A program made the translations under genes and the position numbers. The notes beneath the pieces are model-generated. The model saw nothing but the letters and a program-made list of their open reading frames with translations. It did not search any database and was not told the DNA's origin. From assembly GCF_001426685.1 (NCBI RefSeq), contig NZ_LMFB01000015.1, positions 1 through 64,000 on the forward strand: DNA of 64,000 bases, given 5' to 3'. Positions within the stretch are counted from its first letter, which is position 1, and each line of letters opens with the position of its first letter. The stretch comes from Rhizobium sp. Root483D2 (GTDB lineage Bacteria; Pseudomonadota; Alphaproteobacteria; Rhizobiales; Rhizobiaceae). Below are positions 29,525-37,890 of the stretch, piece after piece.

Positions 29525-30715
29525 TCATGCGCGGGCCGGGGCTGCACCGGGCAGATCGCCTGATGGCGAAGAATGGGCGGAGACGCGGTTGCGGCCGGAA
29601 TTCTTGGCCTCGTAGAGGGCGGAATCGGCCTCCTCCATCAGGTTCGCATGGGTTTTGTCCCGCTCGCTGCTGCGATAGGCAAGGCCGATGCTGATCGTCA
29701 CCGGGCGGCGGATCTGGCGCGGATGTGCATCGATGAGCGTCTGGACATCGCCGCGGATCCGCTCGGCCACGGCGATCGCTTCGTCCAACGAGAGATCGCT
29801 GAGGATGACGGCGAATTCCTCGCCGCCGAGGCGGGCGGCAAGGTCCTTTCCGGGCCGGATGGCGTTTTGCAGGGCGCCCGCCACCAGCACCAGGCAGATA
29901 TCGCCATCGACATGGCCGAAGCTGTCATTATAGGATTTGAAATGGTCGATATCGGCGATCAAAAGTGCCGTGCGGCCGGCATTGGTGCGCATGAAATTCA
30001 TCAGCTGGCGGCGGTTGGCCATGCCCGTCAGCGGATCGGTCAGCGCTTCGACGGAGAGCTGCCGGTTGGCCCGCTCCAATGCTATGCCGCGTTCGGCCAG
30101 ATCCTCCGCGAGCTGCTTGTTTTCCAGCGATAGATGCAGGGCGAGCGTCAGCTGCGATCCAACGGCCCGCGCCATCACCACCAGGGCAAGGCACAGAAGG
30201 GCTGCGGCGATCGCGAGCAGGCCGCCAAATTCGACATCGCTGGCGGCAAGCGTGATGGTGAAAATCGCCAGGATCGGCACCTGAAAAAGAAAGTGAGCCG
30301 GCTCATAGACGACATTGGGAAAGGTGCAGGTGATCGCGCCCATGACCACGCAGCAGATCACCAGCGTCTGGCTGTGGTCGCCGATGCTGAGCATCCAGGC
30401 GCCGCCGATGCCCCAGGCCAGACCGGAGATGAGGAAAATAGCCTTGCTGATATGAGACCATGCGACCGGCCCCCAGCCTTTGGGACGGCCGCTTCGACGG
30501 GCCATGGCGCCGATGGCATAGGCGGCAGCCGGGGCGCAGATGCAGAAAAACCAGATCAACAGCCCTGTTTTCGCCTGCGGCGACCAATAGGCTGATATCG
30601 CGATCAAGCCGCCGAAGATGGTCAGCACCGATGCCGGTGCGGCCTTGTAAAGCGCGTCCATCTGCAGCGCGAGCACATCCGTCCCGCTTTGAAACCGATG
30701 TATGGCTTTGGCCAT
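29525..30715 (-). CDS. Membrane diguanylate cyclase (GGDEF)
   Basis: 396 residues. The N-terminal ~190 residues hold about six transmembrane segments resembling a MASE-type sensory domain, then a short coiled coil, then a GGDEF domain with catalytic GGEEF (RLGGEEFAVIL). The residues before the loop are RPGKDLAAR: one residue longer than the RxxD I-site spacing, so product inhibition may be weak or absent. It makes c-di-GMP in response to an unknown membrane signal. ATG 30715 begins the hydrophobic domain; the open frame further upstream is not supported. Confidence 0.88.
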   Translation of the reverse strand: MAKAIHRFQSGTDVLALQMDALYKAAPASVLTIFGGLIAISAYWSPQAKTGLLIWFFCICAPAAAYAIGAMARRSGRPKGWGPVAWSHISKAIFLISGLAWGIGGAWMLSIGDHSQTLVICCVVMGAITCTFPNVVYEPAHFLFQVPILAIFTITLAASDVEFGGLLAIAAALLCLALVVMARAVGSQLTLALHLSLENKQLAEDLAERGIALERANRQLSVEALTDPLTGMANRRQLMNFMRTNAGRTALLIADIDHFKSYNDSFGHVDGDICLVLVAGALQNAIRPGKDLAARLGGEEFAVILSDLSLDEAIAVAERIRGDVQTLIDAHPRQIRRPVTISIGLAYRSSERDKTHANLMEEADSALYEAKNSGRNRVSAHSSPSGDLPGAAPARA

Positions 30716-31049
30716 CCCGTTCCCCTTTTGTGCGGCACTATAGCTGGCGTCTCCTAAGATTTCATCTCCCGTATATTCGGGTGGCAGCTCTGATTGCGGC
30801 CATGGCGCGGCCTTCACGCGGCGCAGTTGTCGCCCGTGGCTTGTGTCATCTGCAATGTCTGCCGGCTTTTGGCACGGCAGGGTCGGCCGGGCGGCTTCCT
30901 CTGAAGCCACAGTTAATCTTCAAAGTGAATTTCGAAGTCGGATTAGCTACCCGCGATTGTCAAGGATCGGTCTTCAACACACGACGTAATTATGCTAGCG
31001 ATTTTGCCAATGGAAAAAACTGCATGTTGGGATCGGGGTGTTGCTGGGG
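30716..31049. other. Left flank of the AT-rich island
   Basis: 334 bases without a gene. The first ~180 bases have normal GC content and probably hold the promoter of the minus-strand diguanylate cyclase gene. From about 30900 the sequence becomes AT-rich and runs into the ParA-like gene. I found no tRNA, direct repeat or IS end marking the junction. Confidence 0.4.
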
Positions 31050-32075
31050 ATGAAAGTAATATCGTTCTTTAATAATAAAGGCGGCGTGGGTAAAACTACA
31101 CTGACTGGAAACATTGCAGCCTATTTCGCGGCTGAGATGGGAAAGCGCGTTCTTATAATAGATTGCGACCCGCAGTGTAATATCACTCAATACATTCTTG
31201 GAGACGACAAAACGATTGATTTATATTGGCCTACTGGGAAAACGAAAGACGATACTAAAATAAAGACAATAATGGATGTCATACAGCCAATGGTTGATGG
31301 TGACGCATCTATTAATAGGAATGTAAGGCCAATTTTGGCGAGATCAAATAGATTCGGCGTCGATTTGCTTCCTGGAAATCCAAGGATTTCTCTGTTCGAA
31401 GATCAACTATCCCAGGCGTGGACAGACATTCCGAGCGGAAAAGTTGGCGGTTTTCGAGTTAGTAATTGGCTCAGATCGTACCTGGTCTCATATGAAAAGA
31501 ATTACGACGTTGCCTTTGTAGACGTTAGTCCATCGCTTGGCGCGCTCAACCGTTCCGTCCTTCTATCCTGCGATAATTTTGTAACGCCTCTTGGTGCAGA
31601 TGCGTTTAGTCTCCTTGGTGTACGAAACATTTCCCGCTGGATAAATGGTTGGATTGATTATTATGAGGTGGCGCTAGAGCAGGCAGAAAGACTAAATCCT
31701 GGGGCTTTAGAGAAATTTGAGGTGCCAAAGACAATACCAATTAGAGAAGGCTTTGTTGGTTATACATTGCAGCAGTATATCGCAAAGTCCAAAGAGGGGA
31801 TACGTCGCCCAACAAAAGCATACGAGCGCATTCTGACGGATATTCCGCAAGAATTAACTACTTATCTATCGGAGTTTGCGACTGAGAAAAAGAGGCTATA
31901 CTTGGGTGATGTTCCGAATTTGTATAGCCTCATCCCTCTCGCGCAGACTGTAAACTCTCCAATAATTGGGCTCAGAGCAAAAGACGGGTTGGTAGGAAGT
32001 CAATTTAGCCAGGCTGAAACGTACAAGGGCATTATTGGCAATTTGGCTCAGGCTATAGCTGCAAAGGTCTTTTGA
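31050..32075 (+). CDS. ParA/MinD-family P-loop ATPase, first gene of the island
   Basis: 341 residues. The deviant Walker A of the ParA/MinD class is present near residues 9-17 (NKGGVGKTT), with IIDCDPQCN (A' motif) and VAFVDVSPSLG (Walker B). A longer C-terminal part (about 200-341) is not typical of plasmid ParA and includes FVGYTLQQY. No ParB, parS or replication gene is nearby, so chromosome or plasmid partition is unlikely. The stop is one base before the SIR2 gene, implying one operon. Codon use and base composition are clearly AT-rich compared with the flanks: I counted 22 G/C of 60 at 31201-31260. ATG 31050 is preferred over GTG 31038. Role unknown; sensor or regulator of the SIR2 partner is my inference. 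Confidence 0.85.
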   Translation: MKVISFFNNKGGVGKTTLTGNIAAYFAAEMGKRVLIIDCDPQCNITQYILGDDKTIDLYWPTGKTKDDTKIKTIMDVIQPMVDGDASINRNVRPILARSNRFGVDLLPGNPRISLFEDQLSQAWTDIPSGKVGGFRVSNWLRSYLVSYEKNYDVAFVDVSPSLGALNRSVLLSCDNFVTPLGADAFSLLGVRNISRWINGWIDYYEVALEQAERLNPGALEKFEVPKTIPIREGFVGYTLQQYIAKSKEGIRRPTKAYERILTDIPQELTTYLSEFATEKKRLYLGDVPNLYSLIPLAQTVNSPIIGLRAKDGLVGSQFSQAETYKGIIGNLAQAIAAKVF

Positions 32076-32076
32076 T

Positions 32077-32661
32077 ATGGTTCATTGGCCCGAGGCTTTG
32101 GTAAGGGAATTAGCTGATCGACGTGTATTGCTTTTTATAGGTGCTGGAATATCGAAGGCGGCATCTCCCACAACTCCGACATGGGGGCAGTTGCTAAGCA
32201 GTTTATCAAGGAAACTTGAGAAGAAGGCGGATCAAAAGTTAGTAACCCAGCTAATTAAGCAGAATGGCTTGCTTGATGCTGCGCAGATTATTTCTGACGG
32301 GGTCGGTCGCGCCGATATAAACGCTAGACTCAGAGAGGTTTTTCAACCAAACGCGACCCCTCATCACAGTATATATAAGTATATCTTAGATCTAGACTTA
32401 AAAACTATCGTGACCACAAACTATGATGAATTTATGGAAAAAAATTTCGAATATTACAGTGGAGGAAATGCTGCATATAGTGTCTGTCGCTATGCGTCGG
32501 TTGATTTACTCGAGCATTTACGTTCGCCGAGCCGCCTCGTGGTAAAGGCGCACGGGTGCATTACTGAGCCTGGGAAGATTGTGCTAGACAGATCCTCCTA
32601 TTTTAAGGCAAGACAAAACAATAGAGGTTTTTTGATGTTATGGCATCATTATTTACAGTAA
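32077..32661 (+). CDS. SIR2-domain protein (SIR2_2-like), N-terminal frame; reading frame broken near residue 184
   Basis: As written, 194 residues. It has the NAD-binding GAGIS at 22-26, TTNYDEF with Asn114 and Asp116, and the catalytic His158 in KAHGC, followed by DRSSYF. After residue 184 the frame gives an unrelated tail of ten residues (ending WHHYLQ) and stops. The rest of the domain continues in the -1 frame at 32640-32927. The joined protein would be 282 residues, a complete single-domain SIR2. Family members in Thoeris, DSR and SIR2-HerA systems destroy NAD+ during phage infection. ATG 32077 is one base after the ParA stop, with AAGG upstream. Could be a pseudogene or a frameshift-controlled gene. 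Confidence 0.85.
   Translation: MVHWPEALVRELADRRVLLFIGAGISKAASPTTPTWGQLLSSLSRKLEKKADQKLVTQLIKQNGLLDAAQIISDGVGRADINARLREVFQPNATPHHSIYKYILDLDLKTIVTTNYDEFMEKNFEYYSGGNAAYSVCRYASVDLLEHLRSPSRLVVKAHGCITEPGKIVLDRSSYFKARQNNRGFLMLWHHYLQ
32628..32634 (+). other. Slippery heptamer / homopolymer frameshift point in the SIR2 gene
   Basis: The zero-frame codons are GGT TTT TTG. Together with the preceding T they form T TTT TTG, a perfect X XXY YYZ site for -1 slippage. Shifting back one base continues as TTT GAT GTT ATG GCA into the rest of the SIR2 domain. The same run of six T would restore the frame if it were seven. No strong hairpin is obvious just downstream. Confidence 0.6.
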
Positions 32662-32927
32662 ATACGGTATTATTTTTGGGTTATTCATTGGGTGATCCTG
32701 ACATGCAAATAATTTTGGAAAATATACATGCGGCCTCAGAAAGTTCGCATAGCCATTACTCCCTTTTGCCGAAACAAAATCACAGATCTATAGTGGGAGC
32801 CTTTAAACAGTCATATAACATTAGCTGTATTGAATACCCAGATGGCGCGCATAGTCTAGTACCAGACTATCTTGCTTCCCTAACCGCTGCAGTTGCAGCT
32901 GATAGGTCAGCTAGGGGTATTGTGTAG
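32640..32927 (+). CDS. SIR2-domain protein, C-terminal part in the -1 frame
   Basis: 95 residues from ATG 32640, or a continuation of the SIR2 frame after a -1 shift. It begins MASLFTVNTVLFLGYSLGDPDM, the conserved end of SIR2_2 domains (LFLGYSL-DPD forms the back of the NAD pocket), and ends with a predicted helical tail. On its own it could not be an enzyme. AGAGG lies 12 bases upstream of ATG 32640, too far to be a convincing start. It is best read as the second half of the preceding gene. Strongly AT-rich: 20 G/C of 60 at 32641-32700. Confidence 0.8.
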   Translation: MASLFTVNTVLFLGYSLGDPDMQIILENIHAASESSHSHYSLLPKQNHRSIVGAFKQSYNISCIEYPDGAHSLVPDYLASLTAAVAADRSARGIV

Positions 32928-32987
32928 ATTTTTTCAACAGGACCCAAATTCTTATACTTATAATTTACTACCTATGTTTTGAATTCG

Positions 32988-33017
32988 GTTCTTTTAATTC
33001 TTTAAAAAGAACTTTTT
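32988..33017 (+). terminator. AT-rich intrinsic terminator of the ParA-SIR2 operon
   Basis: GTTCTTTT (32988 on) pairs with AAAAAGAAC (ending 33012), followed by five T. It lies 60 bases after the SIR2 stop and closes the island just before the convergent ABC-F gene. Confidence 0.65.
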
Positions 33018-33048
33018 CAATGACCTAATTTCCCTTGTCCAATTCTTC

Positions 33049-34875
33049 CTACCCCTCAATCTCCTCCCGCAGCATCTCTAGTTCCAGCCATTCCTCTTCC
33101 ATCTTTGCTATCGACGCCCGCAGTTTCTCCAGCTCGGAGGCGAGCGCGGAAAACCGGGACGGGTTTTTTGCAAACAGGTTCGGGTCGGCCATTTCCTGTT
33201 CGTGTTTGCCGATCTGGGCTTCGGCTTTTTTCATCTCCTTCGGCAGGTTTTCGAGGGCGAATTTCTGTTTGAAGGAGAGTTTGCCCTTGCCGGTTCTGGG
33301 CGCGGAGGACGTGCCGTTCTCGGGTGCGGATCTGGCTTTTTCGGCTTTGTCCGCGCGCTTCTTTTCGTCGGCGGCACCCTTGCGCTGCGCCATCATGTCG
33401 GAATAGCCGCCGGCATATTCGATCCAGCGGCCGTCGGGGGCGTCGGGATTGGCGGGTGCGATGGTCGAGGTGACGGTACGGTCGAGGAAGTCGCGGTCGT
33501 GGGAGACCAGGATGACGGTGCCGGGAAAACCCGCGACGATTTCCTGGAGCAGGTCGAGCGTTTCGATATCGAGGTCGTTGGTCGGTTCGTCAAGGATCAG
33601 GAGGTTGGTCGGGCGCGACAGGATGCGGGCGAGCATCAGGCGGGCGCGCTCGCCGCCGGAGAGATTCTTGATCGGGGTGCGCGCCTGTTCGGGCTGGAAC
33701 AGGAATTCCTTCATATAACCGGTGACATGGCGCTGCTCGCTGTTGACGAGCAGGTTGTCGCCGCGCCCGTCGGTGAGGTAATGCGCCAGCGTGTCCTCAA
33801 GGTTCAGGTCCTCGCGGCGCTGGTCGAGCGTGGCGATCTCGAGGTTGGTTCCGAGCTTGACCCAGCCGCTGTCGGGCTTGATCTGGCCGGTGAGCATCTT
33901 CAAGAGCGTGGTCTTGCCGGCACCGTTCGGGCCGACGAGGCCGATGCAATCGCTGCGATGGACGCGGATCGAGAAGGGGGCGACGATGGTGCGCTCGCCA
34001 TAGGTCTTGGTGATCTGATCGGCCTCGATCACCAGCTTGCCGGATTCGCGGGCGTCCGACACGGTCGCCTGGACCGAGCCTTGAGGGCCGTTATGGCCGC
34101 GATGCTTGGCGCGCAGGTCCTGCAGCGCGCCGAGGCGGCGCATGTTGCGCTTGCGCCGTGCGGTCACGCCATAGCGCAGCCAATGTTCCTCGCGCTCGAT
34201 CTCCTTGCCGAGCTTGTGCTGTTCGATCTCTTCTTCCTCCAGCACCTTGTCGCGCCAGGCCTCGAAGAAGGCAAAGCCCTGGTTGAGGCGGCGCGACTGG
34301 CCGCGATCGAGCCAGACGGTGGAATTGGAGACCTTTTCGAGGAAGCGCCGGTCATGCGAGATGACCACAAGCGCCGAGCGGCTCTTAATGAGCTCGCCTT
34401 CCAGCCATTCGATGGTGGGCAGATCGAGATGGTTGGTCGGCTCATCGAGAAGCAGGATATCGGGCTCGGGCGCCATGACGCGGGCAAGCGCCGCACGGCG
34501 GGATTCGCCGCCCGACAGCTGCGATGGGTCCTCGTCGCCGGTGAGGCCGAGATGTTCCAGGAGATAGGCGACGCGGTAGGGATCGTCGCTGGGGCCAAGG
34601 CCGGCCTCGGCATAGGCGCGCACGCTGTCGAAACCGTCGAAATCGGGCGCCTGGTGCAGATAGCGGATGGTGGTGGAGGGATGGCGGAAGATATCGCCGG
34701 ACTGGGGCTCGGCAAGGCCGGCCGCCATCTTCATCAGGGTCGATTTGCCCGAGCCGTTGCGGCCGACCAGGCAGATGCGGTCGCCCGGCTCCACCTGCAG
34801 ATTGGCGCCGGCAAGCAGCGGCGTGCCGCCGAAGGACAGGAAAATATTGTCGAGTTTCAAAATGGGTGGTGCCAT
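33049..34875 (-). CDS. ABC-F family ATPase (Uup-like)
   Basis: 608 residues with two ABC cassettes and no membrane domain. Walker A motifs are GRNGSGKST and GPNGAGKTT; signatures are LSGGESRR and LSGGERAR; both Walker B regions end LDEPTN. The inter-cassette linker (about 215-270) is rich in Glu/Arg/Lys. A C-terminal coiled coil (about 540-608) is typical of Uup. ABC-F proteins act on ribosomes or, for Uup, on branched DNA. It ends 2 bases after TPK upstream, so they form an operon. Confidence 0.93.
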   Translation of the reverse strand: MAPPILKLDNIFLSFGGTPLLAGANLQVEPGDRICLVGRNGSGKSTLMKMAAGLAEPQSGDIFRHPSTTIRYLHQAPDFDGFDSVRAYAEAGLGPSDDPYRVAYLLEHLGLTGDEDPSQLSGGESRRAALARVMAPEPDILLLDEPTNHLDLPTIEWLEGELIKSRSALVVISHDRRFLEKVSNSTVWLDRGQSRRLNQGFAFFEAWRDKVLEEEEIEQHKLGKEIEREEHWLRYGVTARRKRNMRRLGALQDLRAKHRGHNGPQGSVQATVSDARESGKLVIEADQITKTYGERTIVAPFSIRVHRSDCIGLVGPNGAGKTTLLKMLTGQIKPDSGWVKLGTNLEIATLDQRREDLNLEDTLAHYLTDGRGDNLLVNSEQRHVTGYMKEFLFQPEQARTPIKNLSGGERARLMLARILSRPTNLLILDEPTNDLDIETLDLLQEIVAGFPGTVILVSHDRDFLDRTVTSTIAPANPDAPDGRWIEYAGGYSDMMAQRKGAADEKKRADKAEKARSAPENGTSSAPRTGKGKLSFKQKFALENLPKEMKKAEAQIGKHEQEMADPNLFAKNPSRFSALASELEKLRASIAKMEEEWLELEMLREEIEG

Positions 34876-34877
34876 GG

Positions 34878-35528
34878 TCAGGCTCCCGAAAAGTCTTGGG
34901 GACGGGCAAGGATCAGCGCCCGGCCGGAGGAAAGGGTGAAGCGGACGGTGCCTTCGGCGACGTTGGAAACGGTGCGCGAGGAGCCGAACGGCAAATGGAA
35001 ATCGCTGAGCGGATAACGGGCACCGGTAATGGAGAGGCCGGTCAGCGTATCGAGCCCGAGGATGGAAAACAGGCTGCCCTTCGGCAGGCCGATCTCGACG
35101 CTGCCAGGCAAGAGCGGATAGGCTTCCTCCTCGCCCGACGTCAGCAGCACCTCGATGCCGTCTTCGGCAAGTCTCGCCGCATAAAGCAGGTGCATGAAGG
35201 CATGGTCGCTGCGCTCACCGCCGAGCGCACCGGCCAGCACGAGTTTTTGCGCGCCGCGTTCCAGGGCGGTGGCGACGGCGATTTCACCGTCGGTCTCGTT
35301 CTTGGCGGCGGGATAGGGCTCGCGGGCAACCTCCGGCCATGCGTCGATCAGGGATTGCGGCGTGGAATCGAAATCGCCGACCCAGAGTTCGGGCGCCAGG
35401 CCAAGCGCGCTCGCATGGCGCATGCCGCCATCCGCCGCAATCACGCGGGCGCCGGATAGCTGCGCTGCCAGCCTGCCCGTCGGCGTCAGCGGGCCGCCCA
35501 TCAAGATTACGAAAGCCTGTTTGCTCAT
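34878..35528 (-). CDS. Thiamine pyrophosphokinase
   Basis: 216 residues. TPK fold markers: VIAADGGMRHA, WVGDFDS, and KNETDGEIAV with the conserved Thr-Asp, followed by LGGERSDH. The C-terminal half carries the thiamine-binding beta domain (GLSITGARYPL, SNVAEG). It converts thiamine to TPP with ATP. It complements thiBPQ at 4.7-8.3 kb: imported thiamine becomes the ligand of the thiB riboswitch. Start ATG 35528; the open frame beyond it enters a repeat. Confidence 0.9.
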   Translation of the reverse strand: MSKQAFVILMGGPLTPTGRLAAQLSGARVIAADGGMRHASALGLAPELWVGDFDSTPQSLIDAWPEVAREPYPAAKNETDGEIAVATALERGAQKLVLAGALGGERSDHAFMHLLYAARLAEDGIEVLLTSGEEEAYPLLPGSVEIGLPKGSLFSILGLDTLTGLSITGARYPLSDFHLPFGSSRTVSNVAEGTVRFTLSSGRALILARPQDFSGA

Positions 35529-35594
35529 GGCGCAAGGCCATAGCGTAAACAGGGGGAGGAGGGGAAGGGGCGGGCGTGGATTTGGTGGCGATGG

Positions 35595-35723
35595 TTCCCC
35601 TCTTCCTGCGGGGAGACGGTGGTGCGAGGCGTTGGATGAGGGGGCGCCGGCTCTGAACGTGCCGGGCGGCCCCCTCATCGCCTCGCTTTGCTCGGCACTT
35701 CTCCCCGGGGGGAGAAGGGGGAG
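35595..35723. repeat. Rhizobial palindromic intergenic repeat, family B (RIME-like), copy 1
   Basis: Outer arms CCCCTCTTCCTGCGGGGAGA with TCTCCCCGGGGGGAGAAGG, inner arms around GATGAGGGGGC and GCCCCCTCATC. It shares these blocks with 39800-39931 and 56727-56909. It lies between TPK and the marR gene. Confidence 0.75.
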
Positions 35724-35742
35724 TGTGCGGCGAGTGGGCAGG

Positions 35743-36267
35743 TTAATCCGTATTCTTTTCGCGGGTGGTGCAGACCTGTTCGAAGGAGGTGACGAAGCGG
35801 TCGAAGAGGTGGGAGAAGGTGGCGACGTCGTCTTCGGGCCAGTCTGCGAGCACGCTGTCGATGACGCTGCGTTTGACGGACTGGATTTCGGCCATCAGCT
35901 GCTGTCCCGTGTCGGTCATGACGACGATGATCCGGCGGGCGTCGGCCTGCGAGGCTTCGCGGCGGAGCGCGCCACGGGTGACCATTTCGCCGACGATGCG
36001 GCTGGCGCGCGAGGGGTCGATGCGCATCATCTCGGCGATGATCCCGACGGTGACCTCGCCCTCCGGCTCGGCCCGCCGGATGCTGTCGAGGACGTCGAGA
36101 TGGGTGATTTCAAGGCTCGGGGCGACATTGCTGATGGCAAGGCGCGCAAGCACCCGCCGTCCAATCATGGTGCGCCAGCGCCCCATCGATTGGCTGATGC
36201 GGAGGCGGCTGGTCTCCGGGTCTCCGGTCTCAGTGGTGCATTCCAAGGGTAAATGTCCGTGATCCAT
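35743..36267 (-). CDS. MarR-family transcriptional regulator
   Basis: 174 residues with a winged helix-turn-helix: VTVGIIAEMMRIDPSRASRIVGEMVTRGALRREASQADARRIIVVMTDTG is the MarR recognition helix and wing. It is divergent from a 14-TM efflux pump with a perfect palindrome between them, so it most likely represses the pump and itself. The inducer is unknown. The first residue block to about 35 is variable; ATG 36267 is taken as start. Confidence 0.9.
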   Translation of the reverse strand: MDHGHLPLECTTETGDPETSRLRISQSMGRWRTMIGRRVLARLAISNVAPSLEITHLDVLDSIRRAEPEGEVTVGIIAEMMRIDPSRASRIVGEMVTRGALRREASQADARRIIVVMTDTGQQLMAEIQSVKRSVIDSVLADWPEDDVATFSHLFDRFVTSFEQVCTTREKNTD

Positions 36268-36324
36268 GGCTCATCCTAGCAAAACACGCGTGCTTCATAA
36301 AGCATGAATATGCTGATGGCACAA

Positions 36325-36361
36325 ATGTGCTGTTGACAATTATATGCTAACAGCACATAAA
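36325..36361. promoter_or_regulatory. Palindromic operator and divergent promoters between marR and the DHA2 pump
   Basis: A perfect 10-bp inverted repeat ATGTGCTGTT (36325-36334) / AACAGCACAT (36349-36358). On the plus strand TTGACA (36333-36338), 17 bases, CATAAA (36356-36361) forms the pump promoter inside it. On the minus strand a perfect TATAAT (36344-36339) lies in the spacer and can serve marR. A bound dimer would block both. Confidence 0.75.
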
Positions 36362-36387
36362 TTGCCCAACGCAACCGGATATCCCTC

Positions 36388-37890
36388 ATGGACATGCATG
36401 TCACCCCGGCGCCGCTGGTCTCGAACCCGGCCCTTCGCCTGACGCTTTTCTTCTTCCTGATGACGGCTTTGTTCATGGCGACGCTGGACAACCAGATCGT
36501 GGCGACGGCGCTGCCGACCATTGTCGGCGAGTTCGGGCAGATGGAGCGGTTCGGCTGGATCGGCTCGGCCTATCTTCTGGCCACCTGCGCCGTCATGCCG
36601 CTCTATGGCAAGCTCGGCGACCTCTTTGGCCGCAAATATGTGATGCTGGCTGCGGTGACGATCTTCACGCTGGGCTCGATCGCCTGCGGGCTTGCGGTGT
36701 CGATGAACACGCTGATTGCGGCGCGCGTGCTGCAGGGGCTTGGTGGCGGCGGCATCATGGTGTCGATCTTCTCGATCAATGCCGACCTGTTCGAGCCGCG
36801 CGAGCGGGCGCGCTACCAGAGCTATTCCAGCCTGGTACTGATGGCGTCGGGCGCCGTCGGCCCGGTGCTTGGCGGCACGATGAGCGACCTGTTCGGCTGG
36901 CGTTCGATCTTTCTCATCAATATTCCGATCGGCATTGCGGTGCTGATCGGCCTGTTCTTCTTCTTGCCCTACCGCCGCCCGACGCGCCGTCCGACAATCG
37001 ATTATGCCGGAGCGCTGCTTCTGGCCGCCGCCGTTACCTGCGTCGTGCTTCTCGGCGATGGCGCCGAGCTGTTCGGATCGCTGTTTTCATTGGGCAGCCT
37101 GGCGATTGTTGTGCTGGGCGCGGTGTGCGCGGCAACCTGGGTGTTCGTCGAGCGCCGCGCGCCGGAGCCGATCGTTCCGCTGACGCTGTTTCGCAACCCG
37201 ACCTTCAGTCTCATGCTGGTGATTTCGCTGGCGAGCGGCGCCGTCGGTATCGGCATGGTCAATTATTTCGCGCTGTACCTGCAGACGACGACCGGATTGA
37301 CGCCGTCAATCGCCGGCATGCTGTTCATCATGCTGACTGGCGGTATCGTCTGCGGCTCGCTGACGGCGGGACGGCTGATTTCGCGCTCGGGCCGTTACAA
37401 GCCGTTTGCCATCCTCAGCGCCAGCCTGACCGTCATGTCGCTCCTGATCTTCACGCAGATCCAGCCGGGCACGCCGCTCTACATCATCTGCGCGATCATG
37501 GCGCTGCATGGCATCGGCATCGGTTTTGGCCAGCAGGTGCCGATCGTCGCGGTGCAGAATATTGCCGCGCGTGGCGATGTCGGGGCGGCCACCGGCGCCG
37601 TCACCCTGTCGCGCATGGGCGGCGCCTCGATAGCCATCTCGATCTACGGCGCCATCATTGCAGCGGGCCTGGCGCGGGGAACGACCGCGATACCAGGGAT
37701 CGAAGACATCGAGAAGCTGACGCCGCTGGTGCTTTCGACGCTGCCGGAGGCAACGCGCCAGCTGGTGGCTGAGAGCTATACGGCCGCCTTCCTGCCGCTG
37801 TTCTTGACGGCAGGCGGCATCGCGCTGATCGCGCTGATTGCGGCGATCAGCCTGAAGGCGGTGCGGCTGCCGCAAAAAGTGGTTGAGTGA
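36388..37890 (+). CDS. MFS multidrug efflux transporter, DHA2 (EmrB/QacA) family
   Basis: 500 residues with about 14 transmembrane segments. Motif D1 LDNQIVATALPTI in the first helix, motif A GKLGDLFGRK after helix 2, and motif C SGAVGPVLGG in helix 5 mark a drug:H+ antiporter of the 14-TM group. Expression is probably controlled by the divergent MarR protein. No membrane-fusion (EmrA) partner is next to it. Confidence 0.92.
   Translation: MDMHVTPAPLVSNPALRLTLFFFLMTALFMATLDNQIVATALPTIVGEFGQMERFGWIGSAYLLATCAVMPLYGKLGDLFGRKYVMLAAVTIFTLGSIACGLAVSMNTLIAARVLQGLGGGGIMVSIFSINADLFEPRERARYQSYSSLVLMASGAVGPVLGGTMSDLFGWRSIFLINIPIGIAVLIGLFFFLPYRRPTRRPTIDYAGALLLAAAVTCVVLLGDGAELFGSLFSLGSLAIVVLGAVCAATWVFVERRAPEPIVPLTLFRNPTFSLMLVISLASGAVGIGMVNYFALYLQTTTGLTPSIAGMLFIMLTGGIVCGSLTAGRLISRSGRYKPFAILSASLTVMSLLIFTQIQPGTPLYIICAIMALHGIGIGFGQQVPIVAVQNIAARGDVGAATGAVTLSRMGGASIAISIYGAIIAAGLARGTTAIPGIEDIEKLTPLVLSTLPEATRQLVAESYTAAFLPLFLTAGGIALIALIAAISLKAVRLPQKVVE

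Noticed and set aside
31050-32075. ParA gene as part of a plasmid or chromosome partition locus
   Set aside because: No parB, parS-like repeats, repC or replication genes nearby, and the C-terminal third is unlike partition ParA.
33202-35016. 604-codon frame antisense to the ABC-F gene
   Set aside because: Both Walker A and signature motifs are on the minus strand; the plus frame has no recognisable pattern.
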